Shown here in pieces: positions 1-10,942 of a DNA stretch of 64,000 nucleotides (position 1 is its first letter; each line of letters opens with the position of its first letter). Both the position numbers and the translations under genes were made by a program. The notes below the pieces were generated by a model, which saw nothing but the letters and a program-made list of their open reading frames with translations, made no database searches and was not told the DNA's origin. The DNA comes from Nitrospinaceae bacterium (GTDB taxonomy: Bacteria > Nitrospinota_A > UBA7883 > JAJDBK01), in contig JAJDBK010000031.1 in assembly GCA_029261405.1 (NCBI GenBank), positions 1-64,000 of the forward strand, written 5' to 3'.

Positions 1-1
1 A

Positions 2-232
2 ACTCGCCCATACCGGCCACAAACCAACGGCAAAGCCGAACGGTTCATCAAAACTGCCTTAGCCGAATGGGCGTATGCAAAAAGCTACCAGAACGCAAAA
101 GAGAGAAGTGCTAACCTTCCTGTGTGGCTTCATCGCTACAACTGGCATCGACCACATGGTAGCCTTGAAGACAAAACACCCATCAGCATCATCGGATTAA
201 GTGGGAATAACCTGTTGAGACTTCACACCTAG
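2..232 (+). CDS. IS481-family transposase, C-terminal fragment (cut by window edge)
   Basis: Frame 2 is open from the window edge to a TAG at 230-232 (77 codons). The residues read TRPYRPQTNGKAERF and later YNWHRPHGSLEDKTP, the end of the DDE integrase core typical of IS481/IS3-type transposases: the QTNGKAER helix holds the last catalytic Glu. The bases at 221-227 read cttcaca, the complement of a TGTGAAG start common in IS481 terminal repeats, so the element may end about here; that is inference. The rest of the element lies outside the window, so whether it is intact cannot be judged. Confidence 0.85.
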   Translation, partial: TRPYRPQTNGKAERFIKTALAEWAYAKSYQNAKERSANLPVWLHRYNWHRPHGSLEDKTPISIIGLSGNNLLRLHT

Positions 233-245
233 GTGCGTGGCGCAC
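233..245. repeat. GTGCGTGGCGCAC palindromic repeat, copy 1
   Basis: A 13-base hairpin motif (5-bp arms, TGG loop) directly after the transposase stop. Two further exact copies lie at 7358-7370 and 7376-7388. The following stretch to about 340 contains tccggtagcg and a short gctcacttcgttcactgcc hairpin that resembles the repeat patch at 7.5 kb. The 233-493 region holds no convincing gene. Confidence 0.6.
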
Positions 246-493
246 ACCCACTTCCGCTACCGCCGGGAAAAGCATGGCTGTTTCAATGCGCTCCGGTAGC
301 GCTCACTTCGTTCACTGCCTCAGGCGCCATTAGGTTGATAAAGAATCTCATCCCTATGACTCCAGTAGCAGAGAGATGCTGTGCGGTGAGGCCGAAACGC
401 AACCATCATCAGCGTGGGAAATAGTCCATTCCGTCTATTTTTTTTGATACAATCCTCCATTGCATTAAATAATTGTCTTGTTGGGAGTTAGCA

Positions 494-3679
<3,186 letters not shown>

Positions 3680-3684
3680 TCAAG

Positions 3685-4902
3685 TTACCTCACACTCTCT
3701 TCAGGATAGGCTTCGATATTATGAATTGTAATGTCGGAGCCATTATATTCCTCTTCTTCAGTAAGTCTCACACCGAATGCGCTATCGATTAATTTATAGA
3801 TAATGTAGCCTGCGAAAAAGGCGAAACCCACTCCGAACAACGTCCCCAGAAGCTGGGCGAAGAAACTCACGTCTCCGATTCCACCTAAAACCTTGCTTCC
3901 GAATATTCCACAGGCGATACCACCCCACGCGCCACAAAGGCCGTGAAGAGGCCACACACCCAGCACATCGTCGATTTTAAGCTTTTCCTGCTCCCAGATA
4001 AAACCCTTAACGAAGATATACCCGGCCACTCCACCGACCATCAGCGATCCGAGCGGATGGTACTGGTCTGATCCGGCGCAGACAGCCACAAGTCCGGCCA
4101 ACGCGCCGTTATGAACGAAACCGGGATCGTTTTTCGACACCACCAATGAGACGACTATGCCCCCTGCCATAGCCATGAGGGAATTTACCGCCACAAGACC
4201 GGAGATCGCTGTTATATTCTGTGCGCTCATGACGTTAAAACCGAACCAGCCTATGCAGAGCATCCAGCTTCCCAACGCCAGCATCGGAATATTGCTTACA
4301 GGTATGGGGCGCGATTTGCCGTTGACCCACCTGCCAGTTCTCGGCCCGAGCTGTAATACAGCCGCTAAAGCAAGCCAGCCTCCCAACGTATGTACTACCA
4401 CCGATCCTGCGTAGTCGTGAAAAGGGGCGCCACATAATCGGGCCAGCCATGATCCCTCCTGCCCGAGAAATGTGAGTCTTCCCCATACCATTCCTTCAAA
4501 AAGCGGGTAGACAAAACCGACGAATATGGCGGCGGCGAGAACCTGGGGCCAGAACCTCGCCCGTTCGGCTATGCCACCTGAGATTATGGCGGGCACTGCG
4601 GCGGCGAAGGTCATCAGGAAGAAAAACTTTACCAGATCGTATCCAAGATTGCCCCCCAGCAAGGCTTCAGCGGACACCAGAAAAGTCGCCCCGTAAGCGA
4701 TTGGAAATCCGACCAGAAAATAAACGATGGCCGAAACGCCAAAATCGGAAAGAATCTTCACCAGAGCGTTCACCTGGTTTTTTCTCCTGACGGTCCCGAC
4801 CTCAAGAAAGGCGAAACCGCCGTGCATGGCGAAAACCATAATGGCGCCAAGCAGAACGAACAACACGTTTGAACCCGATTGCAGTGTGGTCAAGTCGTCC
4901 AT
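3685..4902 (-). CDS. amtB: Ammonium transporter Amt
   Basis: A 405-residue inner-membrane channel that takes up ammonium. It lacks a cleavable signal peptide and shows about eleven hydrophobic segments. The twin-histidine pore is visible as HDYAGSVVVHTLGG and WPLHGLCGAWGG. The conserved GGIAERARFWPQV loop is present. It is the first gene of amtB-glnK, and a sigma-54-type promoter lies at 4943-4959, just upstream. Nitrogen control through NtrC would be expected from the family and promoter type, but no ntrC is in the window. Confidence 0.96.
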   Translation of the reverse strand: MDDLTTLQSGSNVLFVLLGAIMVFAMHGGFAFLEVGTVRRKNQVNALVKILSDFGVSAIVYFLVGFPIAYGATFLVSAEALLGGNLGYDLVKFFFLMTFAAAVPAIISGGIAERARFWPQVLAAAIFVGFVYPLFEGMVWGRLTFLGQEGSWLARLCGAPFHDYAGSVVVHTLGGWLALAAVLQLGPRTGRWVNGKSRPIPVSNIPMLALGSWMLCIGWFGFNVMSAQNITAISGLVAVNSLMAMAGGIVVSLVVSKNDPGFVHNGALAGLVAVCAGSDQYHPLGSLMVGGVAGYIFVKGFIWEQEKLKIDDVLGVWPLHGLCGAWGGIACGIFGSKVLGGIGDVSFFAQLLGTLFGVGFAFFAGYIIYKLIDSAFGVRLTEEEEYNGSDITIHNIEAYPEESVR

Positions 4903-4942
4903 TTCTGTTTCCCTACGAATTATTGCTATTTAAAGGGTTTTA

Positions 4943-4959
4943 CGCAAGGTCGGCGCCAA
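4943..4959 (-). promoter_or_regulatory. Sigma-54 (-24/-12) promoter of amtB-glnK
   Basis: On the minus strand the bases read TTGGCGCCGACCTTGCG: TGGC and TTGC with the invariant GG-N10-GC spacing of sigma-54 promoters (consensus TGGCACG-N4-TTGC). It ends about 40 bp before the amtB start, leaving a leader near 28 nt. Only the A of the -24 box and the base after TTGC deviate. Confidence 0.75.
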
Positions 4960-5025
4960 TGAATTCACTGCAAGACATACACCTGTAACTATCTGATAAT
5001 TTTGAGTGTCATCTATTATCTAAAA

Positions 5026-5041
5026 CCTGGACATGTTCAGG
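5026..5041. promoter_or_regulatory. Near-perfect palindrome, possible operator
   Basis: CCTGGACATGTTCAGG is a 16-bp palindrome with one mismatched pair. It lies in the 4903-5227 intergenic region between divergent amtB and secG. No family is assigned; it could serve an activator or repressor of either gene. Apart from the two promoters, the rest of this gap holds nothing recognisable. Confidence 0.3.
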
Positions 5042-5157
5042 ACCGCTGAAGAAACAGGCAATCGAATTCAAGGATAGCCCGCTTTTTAGGCTTATAAAAG
5101 GTAGAATCAAACAAGGCCCACAAGAACGGGAGCCTGCTACAGAAACTTCCGATTATT

Positions 5158-5186
5158 TTGTTATTTCACCCTTTTTCTGGTATTAT
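5158..5186 (+). promoter_or_regulatory. Sigma-70 promoter of secG
   Basis: TTGTTA at 5158-5163 and TATTAT at 5181-5186, separated by 17 bp, followed by a leader of about 35 nt to the secG start at 5228. Confidence 0.6.
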
Positions 5187-5227
5187 CTCTCTTTTCTTGA
5201 ATTACACATTTTTGCAGGTTACCCAGA

Positions 5228-5644
5228 ATGTTTTCCTCTATCGTCACTATCCTCCATGTCCTGGCGGCTCTGGCGCTTATAATAGTTGTCCTGTTCCAGC
5301 ACGGCAAGGGCGCGTCAATGGGCGCTTCCTTCGGCGGATCCTCCCAGACCCTTTTTGGCCCACGTGGGGCTTACACCGCCTTGGCGAAAGTCACCACCGG
5401 CGCCGCTGTAATGTTCATGCTGACTTCGATTACCCTCTCCATTGCCACAGACAGGGTTGACGGTTCATCTGTCATGGGTCAGACCGGGGAAAATATAGAA
5501 GTTGCCACAGAATTACCCGAAAGCGCCCCGGGAGAGGTCGAAGGCGGACCAACCAGCGGGCCAATGGACACGACCGCGCCTGTGGCGCCTGCGGAAGAGA
5601 CCACCGGCGGACCTGTAGAAGAGAAAGACGCTGGCTCTCAATAG
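5228..5644 (+). CDS. secG: Preprotein translocase subunit SecG
   Basis: A 138-residue small subunit of the SecYEG channel in the inner membrane. The first helix (about 5-23) is followed by the family loop FQHGKGASMGASFGGSSQTLFG and a second helix (about 52-74). The conserved part is the usual 75-80 residues; the remainder is an acidic, Pro/Thr/Glu-rich tail (about 78-138), common in Desulfobacterota-type SecG. The ATG at 5228 starts exactly at the first helix. A sigma-70 promoter lies just upstream; the peptide-binding lipoprotein follows 15 bp downstream and may be co-transcribed. Confidence 0.93.
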   Translation: MFSSIVTILHVLAALALIIVVLFQHGKGASMGASFGGSSQTLFGPRGAYTALAKVTTGAAVMFMLTSITLSIATDRVDGSSVMGQTGENIEVATELPESAPGEVEGGPTSGPMDTTAPVAPAEETTGGPVEEKDAGSQ

Positions 5645-5659
5645 ATTTTCATCTCAGTG

Positions 5660-7396
5660 ATGCTTTTGTTCTCCCGGTCTGAATTTCGGTTTACCCGGTT
5701 TCTGGGCCTGCTTGTCGCCTTTACGCTTGTCGCCTGCTCCCCAGGTGGAGACACAGGAAAGGACGCACCGACCGGAAAAGTAAAAACCCCTTCGGAAAAA
5801 GCGGCGACCAAAACGAAAGCTCTCCCTGAAGACCTGGGCGATATGCTGGTAAGCGCCTCCATAGGGGACGCATCGAATCTGATCCCTTTCCTCTCCGGCG
5901 ATTCGGCCTCTTCCGAAATTTCCGGAATGGTTTTCGCCTCCCTTCTCCGTTTCGACAAGGACTTTAACCTTAAACCGTATATGGCGGAAAAGTGGAAGAT
6001 TTCGGAGGATCAGCTTACGATCACGTTTCACCTGAACAAAGAGATCGTATGGCACGACGGGGAGCCGTTTACATCGGCTGACCTTATGTATCAGTACGAG
6101 ATGATGATTCACCCCGATGTTCCTTCCGCATACAAAGAGACTTTTACACTGATAAAAAAAGCCTCAGCGCCCGGTCCTTACACATTCACTGTGACGTTCG
6201 AAGAGCCTTTCTCGCCTGCCCTGATGCGGCTATCGGGTATGACAGGGCTTCCGCGCCATCTACTCAAGGATACGGCGCCGGTCGATCTGATAAGGTCTGA
6301 TCTGGCCAGAAAACCGGTGGGCCACGGTCCGTACCGATTTGTGGAGTGGAAGAGCCAGACACAGATAACCCTCGAATCGAACGAAACATATTTCCTCGGT
6401 CGCCCACCAATTTTTCGGAACGTCACTCGAGTCATCCCCGACTTGGCGACACAGTTTCTGGAACTCAAATCCGGCTCCATCGATACCATGGGACTCGAAC
6501 CCATGCAATATCTTAAACAGACCGACGGGAAAGTTTTCAGGGATAATTTCGTGAAATATAAATACCTCGGAAACGGCTATACCTATCTCGGTTTTAACTT
6601 CAGGAACGATCTTTTCAAGGATGTCAGGGTCAGGCGAGCCATAACCCTGGCCATCGACAAGTCCGAAATTATCGAAGGTGTGCTTCTGGGGCTTGGGCAA
6701 CCGGCGACAGGGCCGATTAAACCGGGAACGTGGGCATTCAACCCGGATGTGAAAAAATTCTCGTTCGACCCCGAAAAAGCAAAAGAGTTATTAAAAGAGG
6801 CCGGTTACACCGACAGCAACGGGGACGGTATTCTGGACAAGGACGGAAAGAATTTCGAGTTCACAATAATAACCAATCAGGGAAACGCCCTGCGCAAGAA
6901 GACAGGCGAAATAATTCAGCAACGCCTCTCCAAAATCGGAATATCGGTGAACCTGAGGGTTCTGGAGTGGTCTTCTTTTATAAACAATTTTATCAATAAA
7001 CGAAAATTCGACGCCTGTATTCTCGGATGGAGCCTCTCACCCGACCCGGACCAGTACCCGATCTGGCATTCATCGAAAACCGGCGAGCATGAATTTAATT
7101 TCATCAGCTACAACAACCCGGAAGTAGATTCGATCCTCGACAAAGCGCGTAAAACCTTCGATATCAAGGAACGTAAAAAACTCTATTTCAGGTTCCAGGA
7201 AATCCTCGCTGAAGATCAACCCTACTCGTTTTTATATGTAGGCGAATCGCTCCCCATAGTCTCAAAAAGAATCCAGGGCATCATCCCCGGCCCAGCCGGA
7301 ATCTCATACAACTACGACAGTTGGTGGGTAAACAAGGAAGATCACAAATACGCGGTGGTGCGTGGCGCACAGCCAGTGCGTGGCGCACTGCCGTGA
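5660..7396 (+). CDS. Extracellular peptide/nickel-type solute-binding lipoprotein (SBP family 5)
   Basis: A 578-residue periplasmic binding component of a Dpp/Opp-like ABC importer. A signal peptide ends in a lipobox (FTLVACSPGG), so it should be a lipoprotein. The SBP_5 fold follows, with TFHLNKEIVWHDGEPFTSAD and DVRVRRAITLAIDKSEI as signatures. No permease or ATPase genes are nearby, so the transporter it serves is unknown. ATG 5660 and GTG 5657 are equivalent start choices. Oddity: the last dozen codons (VRGAQPVRGALP) are written by two GTGCGTGGCGCAC palindromes, so the natural stop was apparently lost to, or extended by, an intergenic repeat. Confidence 0.9.
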   Translation: MLLFSRSEFRFTRFLGLLVAFTLVACSPGGDTGKDAPTGKVKTPSEKAATKTKALPEDLGDMLVSASIGDASNLIPFLSGDSASSEISGMVFASLLRFDKDFNLKPYMAEKWKISEDQLTITFHLNKEIVWHDGEPFTSADLMYQYEMMIHPDVPSAYKETFTLIKKASAPGPYTFTVTFEEPFSPALMRLSGMTGLPRHLLKDTAPVDLIRSDLARKPVGHGPYRFVEWKSQTQITLESNETYFLGRPPIFRNVTRVIPDLATQFLELKSGSIDTMGLEPMQYLKQTDGKVFRDNFVKYKYLGNGYTYLGFNFRNDLFKDVRVRRAITLAIDKSEIIEGVLLGLGQPATGPIKPGTWAFNPDVKKFSFDPEKAKELLKEAGYTDSNGDGILDKDGKNFEFTIITNQGNALRKKTGEIIQQRLSKIGISVNLRVLEWSSFINNFINKRKFDACILGWSLSPDPDQYPIWHSSKTGEHEFNFISYNNPEVDSILDKARKTFDIKERKKLYFRFQEILAEDQPYSFLYVGESLPIVSKRIQGIIPGPAGISYNYDSWWVNKEDHKYAVVRGAQPVRGALP

Positions 7397-7544
7397 CCGC
7401 TTCGCTAGAAACCGATAGCCTGATTACGTTCGCGTCGGGGGGTGGCTTGCGCCACCTGCCTCCGGTTATGGCGCATTGCCATAACCGCTTCTCGAGGAAA
7501 CCGGATAGCCATTACTTTCGTTCCGGTAGCGGTCGCTGAGCGAC
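7358..7544. repeat. Patch of hairpin repeats (degenerate tandem units)
   Basis: Five hairpins in about 190 bp: GTGCGTGGCGCAC twice (7358-7370, 7376-7388), GGTGGC-ttgc-GCCACC (7441-7456), GGTTATGGC-gcatt-GCCATAACC (7464-7486) and GTCGC-tga-GCGAC (7532-7544). Between them two related spacers of about 50 bp share ccgcttc, aaaccg and atagcc (7393-7440 and 7486-7530). The rest of the gap to mreD (to 7613) has no gene. This looks like a repetitive extragenic element family. Confidence 0.65.
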
Positions 7545-7613
7545 TGGCAGGGAGTTTACGCCCCCAGAGAGAGGGCGCCCATCTACCTTATGCCCGGTTG
7601 GGCTCCACTCACG

Positions 7614-8141
7614 TCACCCGTAGGGGTTTGTTTTGTATCTTCTTTTTGCCGGGTTGAATAACTCTTCAAAACCGAGTTCCAGTAAACGTAGCGCCGGGAA
7701 AAAGAAGAATGAAAAAGAGAGGTTCAGCGCCATCTGGGCGGGAGCGGTTTTCCATATGGAACCGTAGGCGTAGTCGTTGTGAAGGGTTTTTATGAGGACG
7801 GCGTAAATAGTCATGTCCAGCACAGTACCGCCGAAAGTCATTACGGTTCTGCTGACGGTGGAGTCGTTGATATATTTCTCCTGGGTTTTCCCGACGATGT
7901 AGCCGATCATCCCTTTTGAAAGCATAAATGCGCCAAGAGCGCCATAAGACAAAGAGTCCTGTAAAAAACCGACCAGCGCTCCGAACTGCAATCCTCCCAG
8001 AGGGCCGAACCTGATACCGACATAAACCGCCAGCAGAAGGGCGAAATCGGGCCACGCCACGAAACCGGGAAGAATATGATAAGCGACACTCTGGACCAGT
8101 AGCGCCAGAAACATAATCAAGGTGTAGAAAAGCCCTTTCAT
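7614..8141 (-). CDS. mreD: Rod shape-determining protein MreD
   Basis: A 175-residue, very hydrophobic inner-membrane protein with about five predicted helices, the family's usual size. MreD works with MreC, MreB, RodA and PBP2 in the elongasome. Its start overlaps the mreC stop by 4 bp (ATGA type), showing translational coupling. It is the last gene of mreBCD; the usual following pbp2/rodA genes are absent, and a hairpin-repeat patch follows instead. Confidence 0.85.
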   Translation of the reverse strand: MKGLFYTLIMFLALLVQSVAYHILPGFVAWPDFALLLAVYVGIRFGPLGGLQFGALVGFLQDSLSYGALGAFMLSKGMIGYIVGKTQEKYINDSTVSRTVMTFGGTVLDMTIYAVLIKTLHNDYAYGSIWKTAPAQMALNLSFSFFFFPALRLLELGFEELFNPAKRRYKTNPYG

Positions 8142-8977
8142 TGCTCTGCGCCTGCAGTATTGTTATTTATTTTGAGGATAATGACCTCTTCGGCCCGTCG
8201 TATGTCAGCGGCGGGTTTTACGGTGGCTGTGAGGAACAGTTGGTCCGGCGCTTCAAAGATGTTTTCGAGTCTACCCACGACCAGACCTTTCGGGAAAATG
8301 CCACCCAGCCCGGAAGAGATAACCACGTCCCCGTTCGAGACTTTTGAATCGACGGCGAGGTAACTTGCTTTCAGGTTCGGAGAGTTGGCGCCTTCCAGAA
8401 CCAAGGGATCTCTGGTTTTCTGCACGATACAATCGATAGCGGACCGTACATCGTTAATCAGCAATACTTTTGATACACTCGGCGAGACCCTGACAATTCG
8501 CCCCACCATCCCCAGATGGGTGATAACCGGCATCTCCTCCGCCAGTCCATGGTCGCTCCCTTTGTTAACCGTAATTATCTTTACCCGGTTGGTCGTATCA
8601 CGGCTGATTACCCTGACCACCTCGAAAGGGTAACCGCCCGGATTGGGAAACGTCAGAAGGTTATCGATCCGCTTGTAGAGGCCCAGATTTTCCAGCAGTC
8701 TGTTATTCTCGAAATAGAGTCCGTTCAGCTCTTTTTGCAGCCTGATGTTCTCATCCTTTACGTCTACAAGAAAAAGATATCGGTCCGCTAAACCTGTGAT
8801 CTGGTAAAAGAGCCATCCACTGGCGTCCTGGAAAGGGGCGAAGACGGTCATTACCGCTTGTTCGGCGACATTAACCTCCGATTTTTGCCGCAGATTGCCC
8901 AGCAACAGTGACAGGCACAATACCAGTAACGCCAAAAGGGTAAGGGCGTCCCGGTATCTATGGAAAAAGGAGATCAT
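8138..8977 (-). CDS. mreC: Rod shape-determining protein MreC
   Basis: A 279-residue periplasmic scaffold anchored by one N-terminal helix (about 13-27). A coiled-coil stretch (about 75-100, DENIRLQKELNGLYFENNRL) is followed by the two-lobed beta domain with the typical VNKGSDHGLAEEMPVITHLG and VISSGLGGIFPKGLVVG. It links cytoplasmic MreB to periplasmic cell-wall synthases. It lies 19 bp after mreB and overlaps mreD by 4 bp. Confidence 0.93.
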   Translation of the reverse strand: MISFFHRYRDALTLLALLVLCLSLLLGNLRQKSEVNVAEQAVMTVFAPFQDASGWLFYQITGLADRYLFLVDVKDENIRLQKELNGLYFENNRLLENLGLYKRIDNLLTFPNPGGYPFEVVRVISRDTTNRVKIITVNKGSDHGLAEEMPVITHLGMVGRIVRVSPSVSKVLLINDVRSAIDCIVQKTRDPLVLEGANSPNLKASYLAVDSKVSNGDVVISSGLGGIFPKGLVVGRLENIFEAPDQLFLTATVKPAADIRRAEEVIILKINNNTAGAEQ

Positions 8978-8996
8978 CTAACTAAAAAAGAGAACG

Positions 8997-10028
<1,032 letters not shown>

Positions 10029-10030
10029 TT

Positions 10031-10045
10031 AATAATCCGGGTTAA
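10031..10045. repeat. Single arm of the CCGGGTTAA inverted repeat
   Basis: aataatccgggttaa differs by one base from the right arm of the 16-bp inverted repeat at 21069-21113. It lies in the gap upstream of mreB, which otherwise shows no gene. Confidence 0.35.
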
Positions 10046-10133
10046 CTGGCATTCGCCACTAAATAAACTGTTACGCTAACATCTAGTCTTTGCAATAACA
10101 ACGAAAAAGACCGCCAAACCGGGGTCCGATCCT

Positions 10134-10940
10134 TCACTTTTTCAACCGCTCGCCGACTTTTCGCATCCAGTCAAGTTCATCCGGTGTCATCGGTCCTTTT
10201 CTCACCGCCTCAATGGCGTGTCTCATCTGCTCTTCGTTGGCAGGGCCGGTCAGGCATACGTCTACCCCCGCCTGAGATAATGCGAATCGGTAACAGTCTC
10301 CGGCGGTCGGTATCCCAAGATTCCCAAGCTGTGACTTGTCGGCGGTAATGAGCTGGCGCCACGATGTTACGGTAAACGCAACCACCCCCGGGCGATCATC
10401 CCCCCCTTTCTCCGGTAGCCTTGAAAAGACCTCGGTCTCGGCTCCCCTGTGGATTGCGTTGTAACGGACATGGAAAAAATCGCAGAACTCCTCTCTGGCG
10501 AAAGCGGGGAAATTCGGTCTGTGATGGCCTGTGATGCCGATATGCCGAATAACCCCCTCCTCTTTCAGTTGTAACGCCGGTTTCAATTGGCTTGGCCAGA
10601 GCGGTTTGCCTTTCATCAGGTAGAATTGCAACCCGTCGATATAATCGGTCCCCAAGGCTCGTCGCGCTCTATCCGCGCTATGCCGCAGGAGGGGCATGTA
10701 AGGGAGAAAACTCGTTATCGTAATAAACACTTTCTCCCGGTTGTTCCTGCAAACGTTGCGCAAACCACGACCCATATCCCCGGTTCGCCGCCACGCCCAG
10801 TAAAAGTAGTTAACGCCCGATTCGTATGCCTCTTCGATAGCTTTTTCCCCAATGCCGAATCCCGCGCCCACGCCAAGAGGGCCAACTTCAAACCCGGTTT
10901 TCCCGAAAATTCGAGGTTTAAAAAGAGAGGTGGTTTCCAT
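10134..10940 (-). CDS. Aldo/keto reductase homologue lacking the catalytic tetrad
   Basis: A 268-residue TIM-barrel protein. Family landmarks include KTGFEVGPLGVGAGFG near the start, RRALGTDYIDGLQF, and EEGVIRHIGITGHHRPNF. The normal tetrad positions are altered: FDTA-type Asp reads NYFYWAWRR, the Lys strand reads VFITITSF, and the His after the DYID strand is Phe. Ordinary AKR chemistry is therefore doubtful. NADPH binding or a non-redox role is possible. It follows rnr by 2 bp and is probably co-transcribed with it. Confidence 0.8.
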   Translation of the reverse strand: METTSLFKPRIFGKTGFEVGPLGVGAGFGIGEKAIEEAYESGVNYFYWAWRRTGDMGRGLRNVCRNNREKVFITITSFLPYMPLLRHSADRARRALGTDYIDGLQFYLMKGKPLWPSQLKPALQLKEEGVIRHIGITGHHRPNFPAFAREEFCDFFHVRYNAIHRGAETEVFSRLPEKGGDDRPGVVAFTVTSWRQLITADKSQLGNLGIPTAGDCYRFALSQAGVDVCLTGPANEEQMRHAIEAVRKGPMTPDELDWMRKVGERLKK

Positions 10941-10942
10941 GT

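Noticed and set aside
7321-7657. Two short plus-strand frames in the repeat patch
   Set aside because: Composed of hairpin repeat sequence; no Shine-Dalgarno and low-complexity translation.
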